A stretch of DNA of 64,000 nucleotides from Peptococcaceae bacterium (lineage in GTDB: Bacteria; Bacillota; Peptococcia; Peptococcales; Peptococcaceae). The DNA lies in contig JAFQEO010000004.1 of NCBI GenBank assembly GCA_017399005.1, positions 62,001 through 126,000 on the forward strand, given 5' to 3'. Below are positions 27,024 to 35,723 of this stretch, one piece after another (within the stretch, counting starts at the first letter, position 1; every line of letters begins with the position of its first letter). Under the pieces are notes generated by a model that worked only from the letters and a program-made list of their open reading frames with translations, made no database searches and had not been told where the DNA came from. A program made the translations under genes and the position numbers.

Positions 27024-27038
27024 GTTGTCTGCATGTAT

Positions 27039-27272
27039 TCAGCTGACCGCCGGTTCCATACTGCCATCATCCGACAATAACGCCGACTGGCTCAACCCCG
27101 TTGCACGAGCCAGCTTATCCAGGGTTTCCAGCGATGGATGCACCTCACCCCGCTCAATTTTACCATAACCTCTTGTACTCAGCTCCGCTCTTGCCGCCAG
27201 TTCCTCCTGTGAAATGCGATGGTCCTGCCGATATTTTTTCAGATTTTCCGATAAGATTTTTTTAGAATGCAT
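27039..27272 (-). CDS. Small XRE-family DNA-binding protein
   Basis: A 77-residue protein that is almost entirely a Cro/C1 helix-turn-helix: NLKKYRQDHRISQEELAAR, then GYGKIERGEVHPSLETLDKLA. The start at 27272 (MHSKKIL) has GGAGG about 9 nt upstream; a TTG three codons earlier sits too close to it. No partner gene is adjacent, so its target is unknown. It may control itself. Confidence 0.88.
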   Translation of the reverse strand: MHSKKILSENLKKYRQDHRISQEELAARAELSTRGYGKIERGEVHPSLETLDKLARATGLSQSALLSDDGSMEPAVS

Positions 27273-27436
27273 GTGAATCAACCTCCAGAATCATTGTATA
27301 ATTTCTGGTATTTATATACTAGGTACCATAATTCAGGAATTTTAGTTATTTTTTTAATTTTCTATAAATTATTATCTATTTTATAAAAAGATGATAATAA
27401 TCAGCACTTCCTGCCGCCCTCTGTTCGAAACGGCAT

Positions 27437-27471
27437 AAAAAATAGAGATGCACAAATTTGTACATCTCTAT
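27437..27471 (-). terminator. Intrinsic terminator of tyrS
   Basis: On the minus strand TAGAGATGTACAAA pairs with TTTGTGCATCTCTA (one mismatch) and is followed by TTTTTT, 38 nt after the tyrS stop. Confidence 0.8.
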
Positions 27472-27508
27472 CAAAATATAATCAAAACATTAATATTTTA
27501 TTTTTCGA

Positions 27509-28747
27509 TTATTCAACAACCACACGGCGGAAGTTTTTCTTACCGCGTTTTACAACCAGACCGTCACCGGCAAACTGTTCCAGTGCAAATGTCTGTTTGA
27601 TATCCGCAACTTTTTCACCTTCTACGGTTACACCGCCCTGTTCTACTGCGCGACGGCCATCGGATTTCGAAGTTACCAGGCCTGCTTTGTGTACCAGGGT
27701 TACCACATCGATAACGCCATCGGTAAAGTCAGCAGCGGTCAGGGTTTCGGTTGGCATGTCAGCAGCAGCGCCGCCGGAAAACAGTGCGCGGGCACTTTCC
27801 TGTGCTCTTGCAGCTTCTTCTTCGCCGTGAACCAGTTTGGTTAATTCATATGCCAGGATTTCTTTTGCCTGGTTCAGCTGGCTGCCTTCCCAGCTTTCCA
27901 TTTCCTCAATCTGAGAGAGCGGCAGGAATGTCAGCATGCGCAGGCATTTGAGAACATCCGCATCATCCACATTGCGCCAGTACTGATAGAAATCGAACGG
28001 GCTTGTTTTATCAGGGTCCAGCCATACAGCGCCGGAAGCGGTTTTACCCATTTTTTTGCCTTCCGAGTTTAACAGCAGTGTGATAGTCATGGCATGAGCG
28101 TCTTTGCCCAGTTTACGGCGAATCAGCTCGGTACCGCCCAGCATGTTGCTCCACTGGTCGTTGCCGCCAAACTGCATATTGCAGCCGTATTTCTGGAACA
28201 TGTAATAGAAGTCGTAGCTCTGCATAATCATATAGTTGAATTCCAGGAAGCTCAGACCTTTTTCCATACGCTGTTTGTAACATTCTGCACGCAGCATGTT
28301 GTTTACAGAGAAGCATGCGCCTACTTCACGCAGCAGTTCAATGTAGTTCAGCGGTTTGAGCCATTCAGAGTTGCGCAGCATCAGGGCTTTGCCGTCGGAG
28401 AAATCGATAAATTTCTCCATCTGTTTTTTGAAGCATTCAGCATTGTGCTGGATGGTTTCCTCGGTCAGCATCTGACGCATATCGGTACGGCCGGAAGGGT
28501 CGCCAATCATGGTGGTGCCGTCGCCAATCAGAGCGATTGGTTTGTTGCCTGCCATCTGCAGGCGTTTCATCAGGCACAGAGCCATAAAATGGCCTACATG
28601 CAGAGAATCGGCAGTACAGTCAAAGCCGATATAGAACGTAGCTTTCCCGTTGTTTACCATTTCACGAATCTGTTCTTCATCGGTTACCTGCGCGATTAAC
28701 CCGCGGGCAACCAGTTCATCATAAATTGTCATGTTTGGTTCAGTCAT
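27509..28747 (-). CDS. tyrS: Tyrosyl-tRNA synthetase
   Basis: A 412-residue class I synthetase. The HIGH motif appears as HVGH (in DSLHVGHFMAL) and the KMSKS motif as KMGKT. The tyrosine-pocket region QSYDFYYMFQKY and QFGGNDQW are intact, and an S4 RNA-binding domain closes the C-terminus (GRRAVEQGGVTVEGEKV). The start at 28747 has AAAGGAG upstream. The short leader (less than 120 nt before the promoter of the divergent gene) leaves no room for a T-box. Confidence 0.97.
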   Translation of the reverse strand: MTEPNMTIYDELVARGLIAQVTDEEQIREMVNNGKATFYIGFDCTADSLHVGHFMALCLMKRLQMAGNKPIALIGDGTTMIGDPSGRTDMRQMLTEETIQHNAECFKKQMEKFIDFSDGKALMLRNSEWLKPLNYIELLREVGACFSVNNMLRAECYKQRMEKGLSFLEFNYMIMQSYDFYYMFQKYGCNMQFGGNDQWSNMLGGTELIRRKLGKDAHAMTITLLLNSEGKKMGKTASGAVWLDPDKTSPFDFYQYWRNVDDADVLKCLRMLTFLPLSQIEEMESWEGSQLNQAKEILAYELTKLVHGEEEAARAQESARALFSGGAAADMPTETLTAADFTDGVIDVVTLVHKAGLVTSKSDGRRAVEQGGVTVEGEKVADIKQTFALEQFAGDGLVVKRGKKNFRRVVVE

Positions 28748-28952
28748 GATGATTGCTCCTTTACTTTGTTTGATTCCATATAAATCCTGCCCGATAGCGG
28801 CCAGGAGACTATTCTAAGCCTTATCTAACATCTTATGTTATCATATCGAATCCTTAAAGTAAAGTGATAAAAATATCGGAATTATGCCTTGTTTTCTGCC
28901 CGCAGATTTGTTACACTGAACAACAGAAATACAATACAGGAGGAATCATCCT

Positions 28953-29375
28953 ATGTGGAAAGAATTTAAAGAGTTTGCCTTCAAAGGCAATGTGCTGGAT
29001 ATGTCCATCGGGGTTATCATCGGTGGCGCATTTGGTAAAATTGTAACCTCTCTGGTAAATGACATCATTATGCCGTTCTTTGGCTTTATCACAGCAGGCA
29101 CCGACTTCACCAGCCTGAAACTGGTACTGAGCCCGGCTGTATTAGACGCTGCCGGTGAAGTTCTCAAACCGGAAGCTGCTATCATGTACGGCAACTTTAT
29201 TCAGAATATTTTCGACTTTTTCATCGTTGCATTCTGTATCTTCTTCTTTGTACAGCAAATCAGCAAACGGAGAAAGAAAAACGAAGAACCGGCTCCGGAA
29301 CCAGCACCAGCCGGCCCAACCACAGAAGAATTACTGGCTGAAATTCGTGATTTACTGAAACAGCAGAACAACTAA
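28953..29375 (+). CDS. mscL: Large-conductance mechanosensitive channel
   Basis: A 140-residue inner-membrane channel that opens on hypo-osmotic shock. It starts [18 protein letters not shown], followed by the pore helix [20 protein letters not shown], and has a second membrane helix around 75-100 ([16 protein letters not shown]) and a charged cytosolic end with a Pro/Ala-rich linker. GGAGGAATC precedes the ATG. It is divergent from tyrS and followed by its own terminator. Confidence 0.97.
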   Translation: MWKEFKEFAFKGNVLDMSIGVIIGGAFGKIVTSLVNDIIMPFFGFITAGTDFTSLKLVLSPAVLDAAGEVLKPEAAIMYGNFIQNIFDFFIVAFCIFFFVQQISKRRKKNEEPAPEPAPAGPTTEELLAEIRDLLKQQNN

Positions 29376-29382
29376 AACTACC

Positions 29383-29409
29383 GGCTGTCCGATTATGGAC
29401 AGCCTTTTT
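29383..29409 (+). terminator. Intrinsic terminator of mscL
   Basis: GGCTGTCC (29383-29390) pairs with GGACAGCC (29397-29404), followed by TTTTT. Confidence 0.88.
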
Positions 29410-29539
29410 CATTACCGCAATAATGTTTACAGAAACAAAAATGTGCGTACTTGTTTTTTTTTCCCGTATGTTATACTAACGGCAAAAGCTAGCTTATATT
29501 CCAGTTGCACTGTATGTTAACGAGAATGGAGCGATGAAT

Positions 29540-30145
29540 ATGGATTTACAGAATGTTGCGAAAGCGTTAGAAAAAAATCGATATGCAGTAAAAGTGTTTG
29601 ACACGAAAGAAGAAGCGATACAATATCTGGACGGTCTGTTTGACAATCTCATCGTGGGGTTCGGTGATTCAGAAACCATGGAGCAAATGCATCTGTATGA
29701 AACCTTATCAGCACATAATACCGTGATTGACCCGAAACAGAGCGTGGATAATGATGATTTCCTGCGTATAGCCAGAGACTGTTTAACCACAGAGGTATTT
29801 CTTACTTCTGTCAACGGTATGACCGAAGACGGTGTGCTGATTAATCTGGACGGCACCGGAAACCGGGTGGCTGGTTCGCTGTTCGGACACAGGAAAGTGT
29901 ATTATATTGTCGGACGCAATAAAATTGCACCTGATATTGAGCAGGCCATCTGGCGGGTACGGAATATCGCTGCGCCGAAAAACGCCAAACGGTTACAGCT
30001 GCGCACCCCTTGCGCCATCAAAGGAGACAAATGTTATAACTGTGCCAGCCCGGACCGTATCTGTAACGGTTTGCTGATTCAGATGAAAAAAATGAACGAT
30101 ATTGATATGGAAGTTGTATTGATTAACGAAGATTTGGGATTTTAG
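29540..30145 (+). CDS. LUD-domain protein (lactate utilisation-like)
   Basis: A 201-residue LUD-domain (LutC/YkgG-like) protein. Seen: VAKALEKNRYAVKVFDTKEEA, the Gly-rich VGFGDSETMEQ, and a Cys-rich tail TPCAIKGDKCYNC. It lacks any visible 4Fe-4S ferredoxin domain. The start at 29540 is preferred to 29534 because GGAG is then 8 nt away. LUD proteins belong to lactate oxidation complexes, but stand-alone copies of this type have no settled role. It runs 10 nt ahead of an HxlR regulator, so probably one operon. Confidence 0.85.
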   Translation: MDLQNVAKALEKNRYAVKVFDTKEEAIQYLDGLFDNLIVGFGDSETMEQMHLYETLSAHNTVIDPKQSVDNDDFLRIARDCLTTEVFLTSVNGMTEDGVLINLDGTGNRVAGSLFGHRKVYYIVGRNKIAPDIEQAIWRVRNIAAPKNAKRLQLRTPCAIKGDKCYNCASPDRICNGLLIQMKKMNDIDMEVVLINEDLGF

Positions 30146-30155
30146 GAGGTACGCA

Positions 30156-30533
30156 ATGCAGAAAACCTACAACGCAAAGGAAGTGCCGGATCTGGCGCAG
30201 GAAAAATGCGGTGTGATATATGCACTGGAGCTGATTGGCGGAAAATGGCGTCTGCCTGTGTTGTGGAAATTATCGAAACAGGACACCATCCGCTACAACG
30301 AACTGCGCCGCCAGCTGCACGGCATCACCAACACCATGCTGACCCGTGTGCTGATGGATTTAGAAAACAGCGGCCTGGTACTGCGCCATGAGTTTGAAAC
30401 CATACCGCCCCATGTGGAATACAGCCTTACCGAGAGCGGAAAATCCATCATACCGGCACTGGAAATTATCGGTGCCTGGGGACGGAGCAAAATGGCGGAG
30501 GATAATCCGGAGCATACAATATCCAGTAAATGA
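30156..30533 (+). CDS. HxlR-family transcriptional regulator
   Basis: A 125-residue winged-helix protein. It has the HxlR pattern: a Cys near the N-terminus (EKCGVIYALELIGGKWRLPVLW), RYNELRRQLHGITNTMLTR, and the wing YSLTESGKSIIPALE. A single Cys at about residue 15 is typical of redox or aldehyde-sensing members. GGAGGTACGC precedes the ATG and overlaps the LUD gene end. Likely regulates its own operon; ligand unknown. Confidence 0.92.
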   Translation: MQKTYNAKEVPDLAQEKCGVIYALELIGGKWRLPVLWKLSKQDTIRYNELRRQLHGITNTMLTRVLMDLENSGLVLRHEFETIPPHVEYSLTESGKSIIPALEIIGAWGRSKMAEDNPEHTISSK

Positions 30534-30543
30534 ATTTAAGAAA

Positions 30544-30605
30544 ATACGGCATAGACATTGCTTTCCTCGCTAATGCGGACGAATCAGCAATTGCCTGTGC
30601 CGTAT
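30544..30605. terminator. Bidirectional terminator-like hairpin
   Basis: ATACGGCATAGACATTGCT pairs imperfectly with AGCAATTGCCTGTGCCGTAT between the convergent hxlR-type and EamA genes. Confidence 0.6.
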
Positions 30606-30624
30606 CTGTTTATCTGTTTTTAGT

Positions 30625-31575
30625 TTAATGCTTTTTCAGCAATCCCGGCAGAATGTTGGTCATCGACCCGGCCAGAATCAGCAGAATCCCCAGAATCATA
30701 TTCAGCGGGATTGCCTCATGCAGGATAAAAAACGCTAAAATCGGAGCCAGCACCGGCTTAAAGAAGAATACCAGCGCCGCTGTGTTGGCCGATGTTTTCT
30801 CCATAGCCGTAAAGTAAGATGCAAACCCAAGCCCCGTTACCCCCAGATACACAAACAGCACAATCGGCAGATTCTGCAGTGTGTAGCCGCTGATAAACGG
30901 CACACAGGCAAATTTCTGCAGCCCGTTTGCAATCAGCACATCGGCCACCGCTGGGATGTGCCCCAAAAGCACCATCAGAATCAGTTCTGCACTGCCGAAT
31001 AAAAAGCCAAAGCAGGTTACCACCATACCGCTGAATTTGGCACATTTCCGTTTGCCCAGCACCGTGTACAGCGCAAACAGCAGCGTTGCCGATAACGTCA
31101 GCACCACACCCAGCACCTGTACGTGCATATTCCACGGGTCAATGATAAAAATAATCCCGATAATATCCAGCACCAGTGCCACAATATTGCGAATATGAAT
31201 AGGCTCACGCAGAATCAGATATGCCAGCACCAGCACAAACAGCGGATTGCTGCTGAACAGCACCGCCACCACCGATGCATTGGCATATAAAATCGACAGC
31301 TGATACAGCGTCATGCTGACCGCCATCCCCACAAAGCCCAGAAACGCAAAATAGAGCAAATCCTGTTTTTCCATAGAAACGCCCTGCGCTTTTAAATGAT
31401 TCAGCTTACGCAGCGCAAAAGGCAGCAGCACAAGGCCGCCGAATAAAAAGCGGGAAAAATTAATCTGTATCGGGTTCAAATCCCCGCTGATAAATTTTAA
31501 TGCAATTTCCATCAGGCTGAACATCAGCGTTGTAAACGCAATGCATAAAAACCCCTGTTTCTGATTGCTCGTCAT
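30625..31575 (-). CDS. EamA (DMT superfamily) transporter
   Basis: A 316-residue membrane protein made of two EamA repeats (about 10-145 and 160-305), with ten hydrophobic segments. Signatures are FSRFLFGGLVLLPFALRKLN in the first repeat and TAALVFFFKPVLAPILAFFI in the second. The family exports metabolites or amino acids. AAGAGG precedes the ATG. It stands alone, so the substrate is open. Confidence 0.9.
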   Translation of the reverse strand: MTSNQKQGFLCIAFTTLMFSLMEIALKFISGDLNPIQINFSRFLFGGLVLLPFALRKLNHLKAQGVSMEKQDLLYFAFLGFVGMAVSMTLYQLSILYANASVVAVLFSSNPLFVLVLAYLILREPIHIRNIVALVLDIIGIIFIIDPWNMHVQVLGVVLTLSATLLFALYTVLGKRKCAKFSGMVVTCFGFLFGSAELILMVLLGHIPAVADVLIANGLQKFACVPFISGYTLQNLPIVLFVYLGVTGLGFASYFTAMEKTSANTAALVFFFKPVLAPILAFFILHEAIPLNMILGILLILAGSMTNILPGLLKKH

Positions 31576-31682
31576 AGTAAAAACCTCTTTTCCAGTAATA
31601 ACGAATCCTCATTCAGTTTTTCATTATAGCACTGTGAAAAGAATTTGCAATCGCTTTGAAGCATAAAAATAGTACTATCGTT

Positions 31683-33122
31683 TTATATTTTCTGCTTAGA
31701 AAAATAAACTGCCAAAATACCTGTGAAAAAACACAATATAATCAAATGAAATAGATCACTCATTGCTGAGCAATAACTCATTTTATACAATAGTTCATTT
31801 GGAACATTATGTATTTCATCCATATAGTATTCTGTTCTTGATTTTTGAAAGGTCTGAGCCAATCCAATTGAAAGTGATGTTACACATTGACGTGCCCAAG
31901 ATGTTACTGCAGCAGCATGTGTTATATATTCTATAGGTATTGACTGCATTCCCATGTTAGTTGCTGGCATATTTAATGTCCCGGCTCCTATATCACGCAA
32001 AATTAGTGCTATTATGATAAAAAAAACAGACGATTCTAAATTTATCATCCCAAGTGTAATACATGCAACTATACCACAACTTAAAATTGTATATAACATT
32101 TTTTGTGGGCCAATTCTGTTGTAGTATTTACCTAGCATCGGAACAATAAACATAATAGTCAATGGCGCAGGTAAAAAAATTAATGCCGATTTTGTAGTCG
32201 TAAATCCTCTTATATCCTGAAGAAAGACTGGAATTATGTTATTAGAAGAATGAATCAACGTCGAACCTACGCACAATACAATTACACTACTCAAAAAACC
32301 TTTATAAGAAAATACTTTTACATGGAGCAACGGAAATTCTTTTTTACTTTCAACAAAAAAGAACAACCCCATTGTCAATAGCCCAATCACAATTAATGCA
32401 AGTACAGGAAAACTTAACATCCCCCATACTGTAATATTACTAAAAGCAAGTAACAGACTTACCGATCCAATAACAGAAAGAATTAACCCTGAAAAGTCAA
32501 ATTTATGCTGTGTTGTTTTTTCTAAAGGTGGTCTTGCCGGTAACAATTTTGTTGCAATAGCAATTACAATAAATATAATCGGAGCAACAAAAAAGAAAAT
32601 ATATCTCCAGCTTAATGTATCCTCAATTGCACCAGCTATACTCGGTGCAATTGTAGGTGCAATCAAATTAGTAGTGGCCCAGATACTAATTGCTTTCGCC
32701 TGCTTTTCCAATGGGAAATAACGATAAATCATAGATTGCGTTAACGGCATCAGCATCCCGCCAAATATCCCTTGCATAATACGCATAGCTATTAAACTAT
32801 AAATATTTGATGCAAACCCCAAAAACAATGTGCACAAACCGAAACCACTTGCAGCTATTAGAAAGGTTTTTTTTACACTGATTCGATCAGAAATATATCC
32901 TACTACCAGAGCAATTATACAAGTCGCTAAAATATATGCGGTTACAACCCATTGTACCAAAATGATATCTGCTTGAAACTCATCCATAAATACAGGAAGC
33001 AAAATTGAAATAGCCGTAGTATTCATTTGAGCAGAAAAATTTGTAATCGCTATCATTACAAGAATCGGTATAAATGGTACTGTATATTTCGATATATAAT
33101 TACTTTGTTTCAACTGCGGCAT
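31683..33122 (-). CDS. MFS transporter of the DHA2 (EmrB/QacA) type
   Basis: A 479-residue protein with about 13-14 hydrophobic segments. The start at 33122 (MPQLKQSNYISKYTVPF) has GAGGAAGAG upstream; a longer frame to 33203 runs through a hairpin and is unlikely. Motifs are ILVQWVVTAYILATCIIALVV and the loop-2-type GYISDRISVKKTFLIAASG. Base composition is strongly AT-rich compared with the flanks. It follows the amidohydrolase gene by 82 nt that contain a hairpin. It may export the end product of that cassette, or be an unrelated drug exporter. Confidence 0.88.
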   Translation of the reverse strand: MPQLKQSNYISKYTVPFIPILVMIAITNFSAQMNTTAISILLPVFMDEFQADIILVQWVVTAYILATCIIALVVGYISDRISVKKTFLIAASGFGLCTLFLGFASNIYSLIAMRIMQGIFGGMLMPLTQSMIYRYFPLEKQAKAISIWATTNLIAPTIAPSIAGAIEDTLSWRYIFFFVAPIIFIVIAIATKLLPARPPLEKTTQHKFDFSGLILSVIGSVSLLLAFSNITVWGMLSFPVLALIVIGLLTMGLFFFVESKKEFPLLHVKVFSYKGFLSSVIVLCVGSTLIHSSNNIIPVFLQDIRGFTTTKSALIFLPAPLTIMFIVPMLGKYYNRIGPQKMLYTILSCGIVACITLGMINLESSVFFIIIALILRDIGAGTLNMPATNMGMQSIPIEYITHAAAVTSWARQCVTSLSIGLAQTFQKSRTEYYMDEIHNVPNELLYKMSYCSAMSDLFHLIILCFFTGILAVYFSKQKI

Positions 33123-33159
33123 CTCTCTTCCTCGTTTCATCCTGTATTTAACAATTCTA

Positions 33160-33200
33160 AAGCATCCCCCATCTATTAACCAAGACGGGGGATGCTTTAT
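33160..33200 (-). terminator. Hairpin between amidohydrolase and MFS genes
   Basis: On the minus strand AAAGCATCCCCC pairs perfectly with GGGGGATGCTTT around a 16-nt loop, 4 nt after the amidohydrolase stop. No long T-run follows, so it may be a partial terminator or a processing/stabilising structure giving less MFS expression. Confidence 0.65.
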
Positions 33201-33204
33201 CAAA

Positions 33205-34200
33205 TTATTTTAATCCAAATAACTCTTCGGCATTTTTGTACAAAATTTTCTCTAAATCATTCTGAGATACATTAATTTCTTTCATAAATGCCGCAACATC
33301 TTCTAATGTTTCATACGGATAATCAGAACCTAACATAATCTTGTCGATACCGAAAACATCTTTTGTGCACTGGAATGCTTCATGAGAATACACACCACTT
33401 GTTGTTACCCAGATATTATTTTTAAAATAATATTCAGGGATGTGTTTGTTCACTGCCGGAGCAATTTTATGATAGGTTTTTAATCTTAAAGTCATACGCT
33501 GAATAATGAATGGGAACACTTCACCCAGATGCCCTAAAATTAGTTTCAGATTTGGACATTCATCAAAAACACCTTTGCAAATCAGACGCATTGTTGTAAT
33601 AGAAGTATCGATACCAAAGCCAAATGGAGAACCTGCCAGTTGTCCGCCCAAACCTGCTAAACGACCAGTTACCGGATGGGTTGGATGCAGATAAATTGCT
33701 GCATTCAACTCATTTGCTTTTTTCAGTAATGGCAGGAATCTGTCATCATCTAAATGTTCTTCCCCATAATTCGAGAATGTCAGCCAGCCGATGAACCCTA
33801 ATTCTTTAACACAACGCTCTAATTCTTCACATGCCGCATCAATGTCATCTGTCTGTAAAGCGGCAAACCCGATAAAACGTCCTGGATACTTCTGTGTTGC
33901 TTCGTATACATAATCATTTGCTTCCCTTACTTTTTCGATTGCTGTTTTTGTATCCAGTAATTCAATCCCTGGAGAAAGACTTAATACCTGCGTATCAAAA
34001 CCGTTCGCATCCATGATTGCAATTCTTTCTTCCAGAGTTTCAGGTAGATGTGTCATTTTGTATTCGTGTTTAATAGAAAAGTTGTCATTAAACTTCAGTT
34101 CATACCGGTCTGGATAATAAATCGGACACTCTGTTCTCGTTGCAAAATAGTCCATTAACGATGCTGGATAATAATGCGCTTCTAAGTCGATTTTTTTCAT
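33205..34200 (-). CDS. Amidohydrolase-superfamily decarboxylase-like enzyme
   Basis: A 331-residue TIM-barrel protein of the amidohydrolase-related group. Instead of HxH, the first metal motif is Glu7-x-His9 (DLEAHYYP). The second is YLHPTHPV, and the catalytic Asp293 lies in GSDYPYE. An ExH first site is the mark of the ACMSD / gamma-resorcylate decarboxylase branch (Zn or Mn), so decarboxylation of an aromatic or unsaturated acid is the best guess. KKIDLEAHYYPASLMDYFAT is its start; the ribosome binding site GAGGAG is good. It lies 39 nt after an SLC13 carboxylate permease and downstream of a flavin reductase. Confidence 0.85.
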   Translation of the reverse strand: MKKIDLEAHYYPASLMDYFATRTECPIYYPDRYELKFNDNFSIKHEYKMTHLPETLEERIAIMDANGFDTQVLSLSPGIELLDTKTAIEKVREANDYVYEATQKYPGRFIGFAALQTDDIDAACEELERCVKELGFIGWLTFSNYGEEHLDDDRFLPLLKKANELNAAIYLHPTHPVTGRLAGLGGQLAGSPFGFGIDTSITTMRLICKGVFDECPNLKLILGHLGEVFPFIIQRMTLRLKTYHKIAPAVNKHIPEYYFKNNIWVTTSGVYSHEAFQCTKDVFGIDKIMLGSDYPYETLEDVAAFMKEINVSQNDLEKILYKNAEELFGLK

Positions 34201-34239
34201 AATAAGCTCCTCCTCATTTAATTAATTTAAATTGTAAAA

Positions 34240-35685
34240 CTAAAACAAAAACATACTCATCACTGTAATCACTACTGCAAATGCGATAAATGTCAAGAGC
34301 ACGCTATAAACAGATGCTTTCACAAGATATTTTTTGTCCAGATATTCATTCCCATGCAGTAATGCCGCACTTGAACTCGCCGATGGGGTCAATAAAGCTA
34401 ATAATACACACATGGCAACCATAATACTAGCAATTTCGCCATTAAACCCTAACGAAGAGGCATATGCATAGATAACTGGCATTAATGCGACCCCTACCGC
34501 AATATTATTAACAAAGTTTGTGATAATAGTAGCTGCTAAACCAATCACAATAACAAACATTATCGAAGAACGTCCTTCAAACACAGGCTGCATTATATTT
34601 ACGAGAAAAGCTGTAATCCCTGTTACCTCATCGCTCATCGCAGTTGAAATAGGCTGTACAACTGCTAACAGGAGTATAATCCCCCACATAACACCTTGGT
34701 TTACCATTTCTTTAAACCCGAATAATGGTTTTCCTTCTGGTCTTACAATCATCATTAAAACAATGATTAACATAACAGTTCCTGCTGTTCCAATATTGTT
34801 AATAAAGGTTGTAATAAACCATTCTTTCGGACCAAAGCTTGGCCATACCAACATCACTATCAATACTGCAAAAAAGCCAAATACAATCTTCTGAGTTTTA
34901 CTTAAAACTAATTCATCAGCCACGTCCATTTTTTCTAAGCTCAATTCTTTCAATTTGCTTACATCTGGTCTGAATACAAATTTTGCAATCGCTAAATAAA
35001 CCAAGATAGCGATAAATGTACAAACAGCTGCGATTAGCATGTATTTCATATAGTCCACTGGCTGTCCAGACATATTTTCCCAAGCACCTAACACTGCCAA
35101 TGGGACATTTTTAAATGGAATTAAACTCATACCAATCTGCGATGAAAAAGCTAAACCGAAAATCATCATCAGATTATATCCGTCTGTACGTTTATATCCC
35201 AAAACATCACTGATACTGTAAAGGATGCTCCAGCCAATAACTGTTGCAGCCACAGCACTTGTCAGACCGCTTAAAAGCGCAATTGATAATAAAAATATAA
35301 ATGTGAATGTCCATGGTTTTCCTAATACCGATTTTCTGGTAATAAACCATAATGAAATAAATCGGGATAAGCCATGATGATCTAAAATCGCACAGAAAAT
35401 TAAAATAAAAATCAGCATAATAATTAACGGTGCACCAAAGCTCGCCTTCAAAACTCCACCCAGATTCATATAACCTGTCAGAACGATGGCAATCATCCCT
35501 AATAAACTCGGCCAAATCAAATCAACAAATACCCAACCATATAAGCATCCAAAGAATATGCCGAGAATTTTCATACCCATTTCTGTCAGCGGTTCTACTG
35601 GTGGGATATAGCCAAAACCAAAGGTTAAAATAAAAACCATAGCACAATGGAAATAATACATCATCGAATTTTTCTTTTCGCTCAT
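34240..35685 (-). CDS. SLC13-type (DASS) anion/dicarboxylate permease
   Basis: A 481-residue membrane protein with about 11-12 hydrophobic segments. ITNFVNNIAVGVALMPVIY (about 390) and TPSASSSAALLHGNEYLDKK (about 430) are the C-terminal repeat signatures that hold the Na+ and carboxylate sites, and the first repeat shows LLSGLTSAVAATVIGWS. The DASS family imports di- and tricarboxylates or related organic anions. Lying 38 nt after the flavoprotein reductase and 39 nt before the decarboxylase-like gene, it probably imports their substrate. Confidence 0.88.
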   Translation of the reverse strand: MSEKKNSMMYYFHCAMVFILTFGFGYIPPVEPLTEMGMKILGIFFGCLYGWVFVDLIWPSLLGMIAIVLTGYMNLGGVLKASFGAPLIIMLIFILIFCAILDHHGLSRFISLWFITRKSVLGKPWTFTFIFLLSIALLSGLTSAVAATVIGWSILYSISDVLGYKRTDGYNLMMIFGLAFSSQIGMSLIPFKNVPLAVLGAWENMSGQPVDYMKYMLIAAVCTFIAILVYLAIAKFVFRPDVSKLKELSLEKMDVADELVLSKTQKIVFGFFAVLIVMLVWPSFGPKEWFITTFINNIGTAGTVMLIIVLMMIVRPEGKPLFGFKEMVNQGVMWGIILLLAVVQPISTAMSDEVTGITAFLVNIMQPVFEGRSSIMFVIVIGLAATIITNFVNNIAVGVALMPVIYAYASSLGFNGEIASIMVAMCVLLALLTPSASSSAALLHGNEYLDKKYLVKASVYSVLLTFIAFAVVITVMSMFLF

Positions 35686-35723
35686 TTCATTTCACATCCA
35701 TTCTATATATAACTACGACAACA

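Noticed and set aside
28748-28952. T-box leader before tyrS
   Set aside because: The intergenic space to the divergent mscL gene is too short and no T-box TGG(A/T)-type element or specifier stem is seen.
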